Shown: positions 1 through 7,472 of the stretch, in pieces
How positions within the stretch are numbered: position 1 is the stretch's first letter
Layout: each line of letters starts with the position of its first letter
Origin: a virus
IMG/VR virus record: IMGVR_UViG_3300003702_000433
Coordinates: 1 to 25,486 of that record
Direction: 5' to 3' (one strand)
Length of the DNA stretch: 25,486 nucleotides
Notes under the pieces: generated by a model
What the model was told of the DNA's origin: nothing
Databases searched by the model: none
Seen by the model: the letters and a program-made list of their open reading frames with translations, nothing else
Made by a program: the position numbers and the translations under genes

Positions 1-189
1 AGTTACAGGTGGAGTTACAGGAGGTGTTACAGGAGGTGTTACAGGAGGTGTAACAGGAGGTGTTACAGGAGGTGTTACAGGAGGTGTAACAGGAGGTGTT
101 ACAGGAGGTGTTACAGGAGGTGTTACAGGAGGTGTTACAGGAGGTGTTACAGGTGGAGTTACAGGAGGTGTTACAGGTGGAGTTACAGG
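1..189 (-). repeat. 12-bp tandem repeat coding (VTPP)n
   Basis: Fifteen full 12-base units plus most of a sixteenth run from the window edge. The commonest form is tgttacaggagg, with substitutions only at a few places (tgt/agt, tta/taa, agg/tgg). Read on the minus strand every unit codes Val-Thr-Pro-Pro or its permutation. The unit length is a multiple of three, so gains or losses of units keep the frame. The array touches base 1, so its true length is unknown and it may be the reason the sequence ends here. Confidence 0.95.
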
Positions 190-1281
190 CTCAGAAGGCG
201 TAACAGTAACAGATTCCCACCACCAAGGGGATTGCCAGCCCTCCTCATCCATGCCGCCACCTTGTATAACTGTATCTTTATAATCTTCGGCTGTTTGCCA
301 TACTACATTTGACTCGCTAAGATCTCTTATATAAACCTTACCATCTTCGCCCATAAATATATCGGGGGTGGACTGCGAAACTACATATATTTGACCATCC
401 TGACCGATAATAGTAGAGCCAACTTCTGGGATTGCATTGTGCGCACCAATAACCGTAATAGTTTCGCCAACTGTTGCATCTCTATATTCTGTTCCAGGAG
501 TGTGTTGAAAAATAGAGTTAGGATCAAAGTTGCCATCTTCGTCAAGGCCACCCGAAAATCCAACTGGAACCCAAATTGTTGTTGTTTTCTCTTGTGCTAC
601 CAACTCTCCATTTTCATTCTCAACATAAACAGTATCAGTACGCTCATCGCGCATTAATATCTGTCCATCGCTGACGATATATGTGCCTTTCGTAACTTGC
701 TCTGGATCCATACCAAGAGCTTTTATTTCTTCTGCAACCCTACGTCTAATTTCTTGTTGTTGTGCGTAAATCTCTCTAAATTCTATTTCTTCGGGTGTTG
801 CCTCATAAACATCATCAGGATAATTGTCATCACCCAAATAAGGTGGAGGTTTAGGAAAGAAAATAGGTAATCCCGATTGTGGATCTACATAATCACTATC
901 ATCAGCCAAAGGATCACCAAACACATCAGTAAGTGATGGGAGATCAGATGTTCCCGAATAATCAACCGGAATTTCATCTGGATCTGCTGGATCACCTGGT
1001 TGACTTGGGTCACCTCCTGGTTGTGGAAATGGCTGCAAAGGCGGTATAACAAAACCACCAGGCAAAACGATGTTGCCATACTCATCTATTGTATAAGCTG
1101 CCTCAGTAGGTGGAGGAGGTGGCGGTGTGGGAGGAGGTGATGGTGTTGCACCTAGATTCCATATATTGTTGATAATATCCTGTTCCCCCGCGATATAATC
1201 ATCAAAACCAGAAAAAGATTGCTCAAGTGCGGCTAAAGCGATTTCGGCATCAGTCATTGGCGGTGTCCACCCATTAGACAT
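1..1281 (-). CDS. Proline-rich late protein with VTPP repeats (3' end outside window)
   Basis: The frame is open from an ATG at 1281 to base 1 with no stop, giving 427 residues, so the C-terminus lies beyond the window. It begins MSNGWTPPMTDAEIALAALE. A proline run (PSPPPTPPPPPTE) lies near residues 51-63. A mixed acidic, probably beta-rich middle follows, and residues from about 365 onward are a tetrapeptide repeat (V-T-P-P). The start overlaps the end of the nucleotidyltransferase gene by 8 bases, so it belongs to the late operon. I do not recognise the family. The two proline-rich stretches look like extended linkers, as in virion-surface or fibre-type proteins, but that is inference. A search of the middle domain (about residues 150-360) would be needed to name it. 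Confidence 0.8.
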   Translation of the reverse strand, partial: MSNGWTPPMTDAEIALAALEQSFSGFDDYIAGEQDIINNIWNLGATPSPPPTPPPPPPTEAAYTIDEYGNIVLPGGFVIPPLQPFPQPGGDPSQPGDPADPDEIPVDYSGTSDLPSLTDVFGDPLADDSDYVDPQSGLPIFFPKPPPYLGDDNYPDDVYEATPEEIEFREIYAQQQEIRRRVAEEIKALGMDPEQVTKGTYIVSDGQILMRDERTDTVYVENENGELVAQEKTTTIWVPVGFSGGLDEDGNFDPNSIFQHTPGTEYRDATVGETITVIGAHNAIPEVGSTIIGQDGQIYVVSQSTPDIFMGEDGKVYIRDLSESNVVWQTAEDYKDTVIQGGGMDEEGWQSPWWWESVTVTPSEPVTPPVTPPVTPPVTPPVTPPVTPPVTPPVTPPVTPPVTPPVTPPVTPPVTPPVTPPVTPPVT

Positions 1282-1648
1282 TGTTAATGACCTCAATGTG
1301 ATCTTCTGTATTTACAACGCCTCGATAAAAGCAAGAGTTTGTGTGTTTGATTCTTTCCCATTGATCGCTCAATAGCTGATGGGTTTGCAGCTTAACTCCA
1401 GGCAAAGACTTTGACAGATAACGCAGCTCACCTTTCCAATCTTCTATGTTGTCCTGGTGTTGGACAATCAGCAAATCGGTGTCGCTATCTTCTCTGGCAG
1501 TTCCTTTGGCGTAGCTGCCAATCAACCAAACAAATTTAACTTTGTCTTTAAGTCTTTTTCTGTCTGCTTTTATTTTATTGACTAATGGCTCAAGACTAGG
1601 ATTAGCCTCGTATAGTGCAGACAAGCGATGTTTGTTTGCTGCTGCCAT
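1274..1648 (-). CDS. MNT-type nucleotidyltransferase-fold protein
   Basis: This 124-residue protein carries the DNA polymerase-beta-superfamily nucleotidyltransferase signature. Residues 42-62 read LIGSYAKGT...SDTDLLIV, that is the GS(x)nG...SDxDL motif with the two metal-binding aspartates D56 and D58. The length fits minimal nucleotidyltransferases such as MntA. The third acidic residue normally found on the next strand is not obvious around GVKLQTHQLL (residues 84-93), so activity is uncertain. It starts with ATG in a TAATG junction with the gene upstream and overlaps the proline-rich gene by 8 bases. No HepT-like partner is adjacent, so a MntA/HepT toxin-antitoxin pair is not supported. 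In a phage late operon it could modify a protein or RNA by NMP transfer; the substrate is unknown. Confidence 0.75.
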   Translation of the reverse strand: MAAANKHRLSALYEANPSLEPLVNKIKADRKRLKDKVKFVWLIGSYAKGTAREDSDTDLLIVQHQDNIEDWKGELRYLSKSLPGVKLQTHQLLSDQWERIKHTNSCFYRGVVNTEDHIEVINNV

Positions 1649-1824
1649 TATTCATCTTTATTGTGATTATCACATCTCGGCTGTGCGTGTTTGACGTTCA
1701 AAGACAGCTTGTGCAAAACACCCAATATCTTCTGTTTTTTAGCATTTGACTGTGGTGGCACAAGGGCAGCAAACACAGAGGCAACCGCTACTGTCCACAC
1801 TAATATTTTTAATACAATTAACAT
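1648..1824 (-). CDS. Small protein with N-terminal membrane segment or signal
   Basis: The ORF codes 58 residues. Residues 1-24 (MLIVLKILVWTVAVASVFAA then LVPP) form one hydrophobic segment that could be a membrane anchor or signal peptide. The rest is basic and polar and ends CDNHNKDE. A good Shine-Dalgarno GAGGT lies about 7 bases before the ATG. The stop shares one base with the next start (TAATG), and the gene sits directly after the holin and a coiled-coil membrane protein, so a role in lysis is possible. It lacks a lipobox cysteine near the hydrophobic segment, so it is not a typical outer-membrane spanin. Function unknown. Confidence 0.6.
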   Translation of the reverse strand: MLIVLKILVWTVAVASVFAALVPPQSNAKKQKILGVLHKLSLNVKHAQPRCDNHNKDE

Positions 1825-1832
1825 GATTTACC

Positions 1833-2069
1833 TCACTTGTTTATTTCATCAATCTTTTCTTCGAGCTTGTCAAAACGCTTGAACAGTCTGTCCATGTCAT
1901 GTATCAGCTCTGTTTTGGTTACATATCTCCTTGGCAGTTCTTCTCTTGTCTTGCTCAACAAAATATCAATTCTTTTAATTTCCATAATATTTGTGCGAAT
2001 CCCATAAATCAGCGGCGCGTAAATTAGACTGAGTACGACATTCCAAAAAATAAGCGTATTTGTTTCCAT
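1833..2069 (-). CDS. Small membrane protein with coiled-coil tail, lysis region
   Basis: This 78-residue protein has one N-terminal transmembrane segment (about residues 7-25, LIFWNVVLSLIYAPLIYGI) followed by a charged helical region. That region ends in a likely coiled coil (ELIHDMDRLFKRFDKLEEKIDEI, residues 54-76). The start is 1 base from the holin stop. The one-TM plus coiled-coil plan resembles small accessory lysis proteins; XhlA proteins have a similar composition but the reverse order. An inner-membrane spanin-like role is possible but not shown, because no outer-membrane partner is visible. Confidence 0.7.
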   Translation of the reverse strand: METNTLIFWNVVLSLIYAPLIYGIRTNIMEIKRIDILLSKTREELPRRYVTKTELIHDMDRLFKRFDKLEEKIDEINK

Positions 2070-2070
2070 G

Positions 2071-2454
2071 TTATTTCGTTAATCCTTTCAACTTCTCGAA
2101 AGACCTCATACCGCCTAGACCTAAAAGCCCAAGCACTATTGTCATCAATGAACCCATATCAAACTCAGGCAAGTCGTAATCAAGACCATTGACCGACATC
2201 GTAAACACAATGATCGGCTGCAAGATAAAGTGATATGCCAATGCAAGCCCACAAGTCCAGCCGATAAATGGTCGCCAACCAGCCACAAAGACTGTGCGAT
2301 GCAATGCCTCGGCTTTATTGACCTCGATTTGAGCGATGTTCGCTTTTTGTATTTCAAGTTTTATTTCATGTTCTAGTTTTTCTTTTAAATCTTTGTCAAC
2401 AATAAACTTGTCTAAAATTCTCGCTACCGGTTTTATTAATGCCTCAATCATCAT
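2071..2454 (-). CDS. Phage holin, GTA three-TM family
   Basis: This 127-residue protein has an amphipathic charged N-terminal half. It then has the segment FVAGWRPFIGWTCGLALAY (about residues 56-74), a continuing hydrophobic stretch (FILQPIIVFTMSV, to about 87) and a C-terminal hydrophobic segment (MTIVLGLLGLGGMRSFEK, about 104-121). The GWRPFIGW and LGLLGLGGMRSFEK patterns match the holin family known from gene-transfer-agent release and many alphaproteobacterial phages. Holins form inner-membrane holes that time lysis. The start overlaps the preceding small gene by 11 bases; MM at the start leaves the second ATG (2451) as an alternative. The endolysin it would serve is not in the window. 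Confidence 0.85.
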   Translation of the reverse strand: MMIEALIKPVARILDKFIVDKDLKEKLEHEIKLEIQKANIAQIEVNKAEALHRTVFVAGWRPFIGWTCGLALAYHFILQPIIVFTMSVNGLDYDLPEFDMGSLMTIVLGLLGLGGMRSFEKLKGLTK

Positions 2455-2593
2455 TGAATTTCATTTCATCCTTTTTCCATAATTTCAGATCATTCATGTC
2501 CAATTCTTTTAACTTGTTTATTGGTTTGTTTTTATCTTCAATTATCGTGTAGCCTCTTTCATCTGGATAAATAATGATTTTTTTCTTTTTCAT
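2444..2593 (-). CDS. Small lysine-rich hypothetical protein
   Basis: The ORF codes 49 residues, beginning MKKKKIIIYPDERGYTIIED and ending MKFNDD. Its ATG overlaps the preceding stop as ATGA and its TGA overlaps the holin start by 11 bases, so it fits a translationally coupled series. It is basic at the N-terminus and acidic at the end, with no recognisable motif. Support comes from spacing and coding style rather than homology. Function unknown. Confidence 0.6.
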   Translation of the reverse strand: MKKKKIIIYPDERGYTIIEDKNKPINKLKELDMNDLKLWKKDEMKFNDD

Positions 2594-2739
2594 TTCTTTT
2601 TTCTGTGATAAGACCAATTTTTATAGTAAGAGCCATCAGCGTAAGCTGCTTTCGCTTGTTTTAAAGCACCAGCAATGGTCTTGTAAACTTTGCCTTGTTT
2701 ACCCCATCTGTAACCGTCTTTTACTTTTTTAATTGGCAT
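2590..2739 (-). CDS. Small basic phage protein (MPIKKVKDGY type)
   Basis: The ORF codes 49 residues: MPIKKVKDGYRWGKQGKVYK, then a short helical Ala/Lys stretch with QAKAAYADG, ending in a run of basic residues. Small proteins with this start and the K-V-K-D-G-Y-R-W-G pattern recur in tailed phages near the head or packaging genes; I recognise the pattern but know no function. The start shares one base with the preceding stop (TAATG) and the end overlaps the following gene by 4 bases. Confidence 0.7.
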   Translation of the reverse strand: MPIKKVKDGYRWGKQGKVYKTIAGALKQAKAAYADGSYYKNWSYHRKKK

Positions 2740-2921
2740 TAGTGTATCGTTGTTTCTTCGTGATGGATCAGCTTGCTGTCCTCATCTAAAACATCAGACA
2801 AAAACAACAGCACCAATTCTTTTGCGTGTTCTAAATCTCGCGCCTTGATTCCTTGAGCTGTAAATACCATATCGCCCTCAAGAAACTCAAGATCAAAAAA
2901 TTTATTATATTCCTGATCCAT
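2739..2921 (-). CDS. Small acidic hypothetical protein after portal
   Basis: This 60-residue acidic protein (MDQEYNKFFDLEFLEGDMVF) has a predicted helix rich in Glu and Leu (DLEHAKELVLLFLSDVLDED). The gene overlaps the 3' end of the portal gene by 17 bases and abuts the next small gene at TAATG, which suggests translational coupling. No domain is recognised. Its position directly after the portal suggests a late, perhaps assembly-related, role. Confidence 0.65.
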   Translation of the reverse strand: MDQEYNKFFDLEFLEGDMVFTAQGIKARDLEHAKELVLLFLSDVLDEDSKLIHHEETTIH

Positions 2922-5079
2922 TAGTCTTGAACAATCCTCCAGCTTGGGCTTTTGCTAACTGTCTCAATGCCTCACGATCACGTTCCATCAAAGCATTGAT
3001 TTCGGCAATATTGACTTGGGTTCCATACTTGGCCTCTAATTCAACCGCTTTCAAAACAAACTCAGCCTCGGCTTTATCGCGCTTGAGATCATCTTCCATG
3101 ATGATTTTTAGCCTGTCAGTCTCGGCATCGACAACATCTCGCTGTGCCTCAACCATGACTCGTTGCGTTTCTGCCTCTGCTTTTTGAATCTCTGCTTGAG
3201 CAAGCATCGTAGCTGGATCGCTGTCTTGTTGTCCTGGTTGCTGTGGTGGCATCGGTGGTATATTGTCGCTTACAAATGAACTTGCATCTTTGAATCCAGC
3301 AAGCTCGATAATGCGTGTTAGCGTGTTAGCGTATTGTTGCAGCGACACTAATGGATTCTGTGGACCCAGCGTTTGCAGTATTTGTTCTTGTTTTGTTGCA
3401 AATTGAGATAACACTTGCATCCGTTCTTCATCGCTGCTTTTACTGATAGCCACGTTCACAACTAAGTCTTTGTCTGAATCCCAATATCTCGGGTCAATAG
3501 CAATAAACTCGTTATTGAGTCTGAATATATCTTCTTTGTCTTGATTCTTGATTACAAGATTGTTGACTAACTTAAACAAGTCTTTCATGCCGCCTTCTGC
3601 AAAATGCCTACAAATAAGCTCAATTCTGCCTGTTGCACCACTTATTGTAGCTGCAACAGCAGCTCTCGTTGAGCTTTGCAGAGCATCAGCGTTTAAACCT
3701 GCTGATGCCTTTGAGACTCCAGTACGGTTTTCCTTTGCATCGTCTAGGTATTGCAAAACAGGAAACGCCTCTTTACCAACAAAGGGTATCGTAAACGCTT
3801 TCACCATACCTGGTGCGCGTACTCGTATAGGCTGCCCTATATCAGTATTGAGAACATCGTCAATATTTACCTGTCCTTCGACAATGGACATTCTAGGAAA
3901 GATGGCGTGGCCAAGCGAATCAAGGACATCTCGCATGATTTGAGACTTAGCCGCTTGAATCGGCATCAGATAGTCCGCGGGACATGAGCCAATGGAGGTG
4001 TGTGGCTCTGGATCTGGGGAAAAGAGAGTGAGGGGTAACTCATCCCAAGGGCTGACATTAACAATGTTCAGGCCATTTCCTGCGGTACAAACCCTGATGC
4101 GTTCCGCTATGCCATCGCCATCCAGGTCATAAAATAAATAATTTTCAACGTATAAGACATTTTTGTATCCAGGATCGTTGACATCAGGATAAGTCATCGT
4201 ATCAACAGGACTTCTTGCCTCTTCCTCTTGATACGTTGCATCGTCAAGCGTGTTGCCTGAGCCTGCATATTGCTCCATATCTTCCTGGTTGTAGCCCATA
4301 GCCACTAAATCTGAAACAGTCTTAATCATGCGATGAGCAACATAAGGCGAAGTATGAATGTCTCTTGCACTTCTTGAGATCAACACTTCTTCAGGAGGAA
4401 CAGACTCAATAACAACTTGGTCTTTAGGCTTGACTCGCCTGATTGTTACGTCAAAACTCACAGGAGTTTCTTGCGTAATCTGTTCACCTGTTATTTCGTC
4501 AACAATCGTAGAGCTTTCTGTTGTTTCTGATTCTTCGACAACTTCAACATTTTTGTCCATGAGAAGTGCCATATACGCTGCTTGCGACAAATCAGTATAA
4601 GAATGAGTTGATGTCGTTATAGAGTCATCCCAATAGGCTTTGACAAAACCTGTTTTTCGCACTAACGCATCTTTAAAGGCATCGTAGAGGACGTGGAAAC
4701 CAGGATTCTTCTCCTGGATAAGGTAATTAATATATTCTGTCTGCTGTTTAGCAATCGGTATGTCCTCTTTTGAATGAGGCACAAACTCGACAACTTTTTT
4801 AGTGCCAAAGAAAGTACGCATAATCGAGGGCAGCATAAACAATATGCTGTCGCGTACATCAGTTGATATGAACTCTGACTGGAGACTGCTTTCAGAGCCG
4901 GGCTTTTTGCCTAAATAATAATTTGTTGCCTCTGCTCTATCTTCGCCAATCTGGTCAATAAAATCTTTCGCATCATCGTATTCTGCTTTGAGAATACCAC
5001 CTAGCTTTTCTTTTGTTGCTGCATCTTCGTTGTCTTTAGATATAGCCTCTTGTGTTGATTTCTCTTTGTCGTATTTCAT
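2905..5079 (-). CDS. Portal protein, P22-like
   Basis: This 724-residue protein lies 6 bases downstream of TerL, the usual portal position. Residues 226-250 contain SVPPEEVLISRSARDI followed by PYVAHR, a pattern typical of podovirus portals of the P22-like group. Residues 75-95 (VRDSILFMLPSIMRTFFG) fit the conserved N-terminal region. The C-terminal 625-695 stretch is a long charged Ala/Glu-rich coiled coil (AQAEIQKAEAETQRVMVEAQ), comparable to the barrel or crown helices of P22-type portals. The length is close to that of P22 gp1 (725 residues). The portal dodecamer forms the DNA entry and exit vertex, docks the terminase during packaging and later holds the tail. ATG start at 5079. Confidence 0.9.
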   Translation of the reverse strand: MKYDKEKSTQEAISKDNEDAATKEKLGGILKAEYDDAKDFIDQIGEDRAEATNYYLGKKPGSESSLQSEFISTDVRDSILFMLPSIMRTFFGTKKVVEFVPHSKEDIPIAKQQTEYINYLIQEKNPGFHVLYDAFKDALVRKTGFVKAYWDDSITTSTHSYTDLSQAAYMALLMDKNVEVVEESETTESSTIVDEITGEQITQETPVSFDVTIRRVKPKDQVVIESVPPEEVLISRSARDIHTSPYVAHRMIKTVSDLVAMGYNQEDMEQYAGSGNTLDDATYQEEEARSPVDTMTYPDVNDPGYKNVLYVENYLFYDLDGDGIAERIRVCTAGNGLNIVNVSPWDELPLTLFSPDPEPHTSIGSCPADYLMPIQAAKSQIMRDVLDSLGHAIFPRMSIVEGQVNIDDVLNTDIGQPIRVRAPGMVKAFTIPFVGKEAFPVLQYLDDAKENRTGVSKASAGLNADALQSSTRAAVAATISGATGRIELICRHFAEGGMKDLFKLVNNLVIKNQDKEDIFRLNNEFIAIDPRYWDSDKDLVVNVAISKSSDEERMQVLSQFATKQEQILQTLGPQNPLVSLQQYANTLTRIIELAGFKDASSFVSDNIPPMPPQQPGQQDSDPATMLAQAEIQKAEAETQRVMVEAQRDVVDAETDRLKIIMEDDLKRDKAEAEFVLKAVELEAKYGTQVNIAEINALMERDREALRQLAKAQAGGLFKTNGSGI

Positions 5080-5085
5080 TTATGA

Positions 5086-6618
5086 TTATCCAACTCTTAT
5101 AATTCTCGTTTTAAGCGGCTTTTTGAAACTATAACCCAGTTGATTGAAACTTGACGAAAAACTTGCCGCGCTACTTGCCATCGTCAACGCAAGCGCATCA
5201 GCCTTGTCTGGGCTCTTGATACCACGCTTTTTCATTTGCTCTTTTGCCTCAATCTTCAATTTGCCTGAGCTTGTGTAAGTATAAGATGGCGAGACAAGTT
5301 CTGCAATTAACTCATCATCATCGGGCAATCTGCAATCTCTTTTAGCTAGCCAATCTTTCATCGCAAACCAGAGTTCTGCGCGTAAATTCAAGAAATTCTT
5401 TCTGCTTGCTGGCGATTCAGATACATTGACGCCGCGCACAGGCAAGTCTTGTTCTGCTAAACGATCAACGACACCGCTGCCGAGACCGATGACATCAATA
5501 AGTATTTCAGCAGGTCGATTCAGCACAGTTGAACCATCGTATTGGTGCTTGATTGCGCCACAAAGCTGCATGAGATCCATCGACTTGAACACTTTTATCT
5601 CAAACACAGTATTGCCTTGTCTTATGCAAAGAGCTGAATTGTCTGCGCCGAAACGTGCTACGTCTAATCCCCAAAGAATCGGCTCACTTGCAGTCAAAGC
5701 AACATCACGATTTACAGCAGCTCTAGCAAGCTCAATCGGAATCACAGTATCGTCATCAGCTCTCGGAAACTCACCAAGCACTTCGACTCTCGCTACTGTC
5801 GAATCTTCACCGTATTGCTCAAGCATCTTCTGAAACAACTGTTTGTCTGTTTCTTTGACTGAGCGTGAATCAATCTGATTGCTTTGCCAAAAGTTGCGTT
5901 TCGAGTGAAACGAGTCGTAGAAGGGTCCTGAGTTTCTGCGTGGGTTTGAGAACGCAAACCAAAAACGACTCTCGGTAGGCTCAGTAAAAAATCCTTCTGA
6001 GACAGAATAGATAGGCGCTGGAATGCCAGATGCCTCGTCCATCAATAGGCACACTCCATGATTGCTGTGGATGCCCGCGAAAGCGTCCGGGTTTTCCAAA
6101 CTCCACAACTGGCTTTGTGCGTAGTAATAGCCTGTGTCAATCTGCAAATCTCGTATCAACAGTTCTTCAAACCATGCTTGCGGCTTTAGTGAGGTCGCAG
6201 TTTTCAAAAACCAATGACCGTTTATGGCAAGCGTTAACCATTTGCCAAGTTCCGCCCACGTTCTTGAGCGTAGCTGCTGTTCTGTGTTCGCTGTTACGAT
6301 TACAGTTGAACCGAGTCTTGTGCTTAACATCCAGAGAATTATCCAAGCGACTAGAGCTGACTTGCCGATACCTCTGCCTGATGCGAGAGCATATCTGAAC
6401 ATTTCAGGGTTTTCAGCTTTTTGATTGCGTAAAACATGATTTTCAATTTCGCGTAAAAATTTTTCTTGCCACTCTCTCGGACCCGAAAAGCCTTCAAGGG
6501 GGGTGCCTTCTTGATTCCACGGAAAGATGTAACGCACAAAGTTTAATGGCGAATCTTTGATGTTTAGCGACCACACTTCTGTCATCAATTCTTCTTCTTG
6601 TTTCGCGCTGTATTTCAT
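5086..6618 (-). CDS. terL: Terminase large subunit
   Basis: This 510-residue packaging motor has both expected domains. The ATPase has Walker A GRGIGKS (residues 81-87), Walker B LLMDE with the catalytic glutamate (191-195) and a coupling motif around FAFSNPRRNSGPFYDSF (221-237). The RNase-H-like nuclease has aspartates at WGLDVARFG (D319), LIDVIGLGSG (D375) and ADALAL (D474). TerL cuts concatemeric DNA and pumps it into the prohead through the portal encoded next. The N-terminal PREWQEKFLREI is typical of the group that accompanies P22-like portals. All key residues are present, so it should be active. It is preceded by an unusual non-coding stretch (see 6619-7079). Confidence 0.95.
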   Translation of the reverse strand: MKYSAKQEEELMTEVWSLNIKDSPLNFVRYIFPWNQEGTPLEGFSGPREWQEKFLREIENHVLRNQKAENPEMFRYALASGRGIGKSALVAWIILWMLSTRLGSTVIVTANTEQQLRSRTWAELGKWLTLAINGHWFLKTATSLKPQAWFEELLIRDLQIDTGYYYAQSQLWSLENPDAFAGIHSNHGVCLLMDEASGIPAPIYSVSEGFFTEPTESRFWFAFSNPRRNSGPFYDSFHSKRNFWQSNQIDSRSVKETDKQLFQKMLEQYGEDSTVARVEVLGEFPRADDDTVIPIELARAAVNRDVALTASEPILWGLDVARFGADNSALCIRQGNTVFEIKVFKSMDLMQLCGAIKHQYDGSTVLNRPAEILIDVIGLGSGVVDRLAEQDLPVRGVNVSESPASRKNFLNLRAELWFAMKDWLAKRDCRLPDDDELIAELVSPSYTYTSSGKLKIEAKEQMKKRGIKSPDKADALALTMASSAASFSSSFNQLGYSFKKPLKTRIIRVG

Positions 6619-6730
6619 GTCAAAAATTAAAAAATTTTAGCTCAACGCCTACGCAAACGCTAGAGCCCGCGCTCTGCTCGAAGGGGGGGGTATTTTTGTT
6701 TTTAGAATCATTCTAATTTAATCATAATCG

Positions 6731-6982
6731 TTAATAATTCATAAGCGATGTTCTTAACAAGAACATCACTAATGTTGTACCTATCAATGTTTCAGAGCAA
6801 CGCAGCAAACATAAACTGCTATGATCTAGTTTTTCGTTTTGGTTTTCTAACTTGAGCTGCTGAACTCGAACTGGTTTCGGTTTGGCAGTTTGAGTTTTCA
6901 AACTGAAACCTGAACCTAAGCTGGTTCTAGTTTGCTCCCCCTCTTTTTTTTCATCTGTTTTATTATAATTACAAAGACTCAT
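6731..6982 (-). CDS. Doubtful 83-residue ORF in TerS-TerL spacer
   Basis: An ATG-started frame codes MSLCNYNKTDEKKEGEQTRT, then a Lys/Gln-rich middle, then a hydrophobic end (LIGTTLVMFLLRTSLMNY). The direction agrees with the flanking late genes, but no convincing Shine-Dalgarno precedes it. Its middle is encoded by the inverted-repeat cluster at 6886-6927, so its composition may be dictated by DNA or RNA structure rather than by protein. No family is recognised. It may be a chance ORF. Confidence 0.25.
   Translation of the reverse strand: MSLCNYNKTDEKKEGEQTRTSLGSGFSLKTQTAKPKPVRVQQLKLENQNEKLDHSSLCLLRCSETLIGTTLVMFLLRTSLMNY
6886..6927. repeat. Inverted-repeat cluster between terS and terL
   Basis: A perfect hairpin (CAGTTTGA, loop GTTT, TCAAACTG; 6886-6905) can be extended by GGTTT/AAACC pairing (6879-6883 with 6906-6910) if two G are bulged. 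It is followed directly by a second hairpin with GAACC (6912-6916), a 6-base loop and GGTTC (6923-6927). Several AACTG/AACC words recur nearby (6862-6930), so the whole block has a repeated, structured character. Confidence 0.75.
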
Positions 6983-7079
6983 AATGTATTAAAACTCTTG
7001 TGCAACAACACTCTCAAACATTCTTCTGTGTTTCATAGCTGCTTTCATTTGTCATCAAACAGAGCAGTTATTCAACTTT

Positions 7080-7469
7080 CTATTCATCTTTTTCTAATCT
7101 TTTAAGTTCAGGAGTAACATCTATCAACCTTTTTTTAGCTGAACTCAACACAGTATTGAGATTAATACTGTGATTCGTTGTTGTCTCGACTCGATCTTTC
7201 CATCTGACTTCATCTCTGTTTTTCAAATAGAAAATGCTTGCAACTACATTGCCTTTCATCGACTGTTCATACAAAGAGTTTGCAACGTCAGCTATACCTT
7301 TTGCTACGCCTCGCTGATAAGCAGCCTCAAACTCTTTATGTCGTTTGCGATTCTTGTTTACAGTCTCCCAACTCACACCCATAGCTGTTGCAATTTGTGT
7401 TGTTCCTAATCCTCTACTAGCCAATCTCTCGACTTCTTTAGGATTTAAAACTATCTTTTTCCTGCCCAT
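7080..7469 (-). CDS. terS: Terminase small subunit-like DNA-binding protein
   Basis: The gene codes 129 residues. The N-terminus is a helix-turn-helix (residues 20-40, GLGTTQIATAMGVSWETVNKN), followed by helices (EFEAAYQRGVAKGIADVANS) and the pattern MKGNVVASIFYLKNRDEVRW (71-90). The KG(N)xxA(x)xFYLKNR...W pattern is typical of phage small terminase or DNA-packaging proteins. TerS binds the packaging start site and loads TerL. The position upstream of TerL on the same strand agrees, although a 461-base spacer separates them. It starts at ATG 7469, just after the stop of the PD-(D/E)XK gene. Confidence 0.8.
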   Translation of the reverse strand: MGRKKIVLNPKEVERLASRGLGTTQIATAMGVSWETVNKNRKRHKEFEAAYQRGVAKGIADVANSLYEQSMKGNVVASIFYLKNRDEVRWKDRVETTTNHSINLNTVLSSAKKRLIDVTPELKRLEKDE

Positions 7470-7472
7470 AAT

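Larger units (their letters stand above)
6619..7079. other. TerS-TerL spacer with inverted repeats and G8 tract
   Basis: This 461-base stretch separates TerS and TerL, whereas most neighbours overlap or nearly touch. It contains a perfect 8-bp inverted repeat with a 4-base loop (CAGTTTGA at 6886-6893, TCAAACTG at 6898-6905). An AGAGC/GCTCT hairpin (6662-6675) and a GAACC/GGTTC hairpin (6912-6927) are also present, as are a run of eight G (6683-6690) and a T tract (6944-6951). Only one weak ORF lies inside. A packaging (pac/cos) recognition site, an RNA structure controlling TerL, or a small RNA are all possible; none is proved. Confidence 0.6.

Noticed and set aside
1-192. CRISPR-like array
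   Set aside because: The units are contiguous 12-bp repeats without spacers and encode VTPP in an open frame.
1648-1824. Outer-membrane spanin lipoprotein
   Set aside because: No lipobox cysteine follows the hydrophobic segment; the only Cys is at residue 51.
1691-1882. 63-codon ORF on the plus strand
   Set aside because: It is antisense to the 58-residue membrane ORF, which has a good Shine-Dalgarno and coupled ends in the operon direction.
3548-3943. 131-codon plus-strand ORF inside the portal gene
   Set aside because: Its sequence is the reverse reading of a clearly conserved portal and shows no domain.
5426-5833. 135-codon plus-strand ORF inside terL
   Set aside because: It is antisense to the nuclease domain of TerL, whose motifs are intact; low-complexity Ser/Thr-rich product.
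6683-6690. cos site at the G8 run
   Set aside because: A homopolymer alone does not show a staggered cut, and P22-like portals usually go with headful packaging; kept only as part of the spacer finding.
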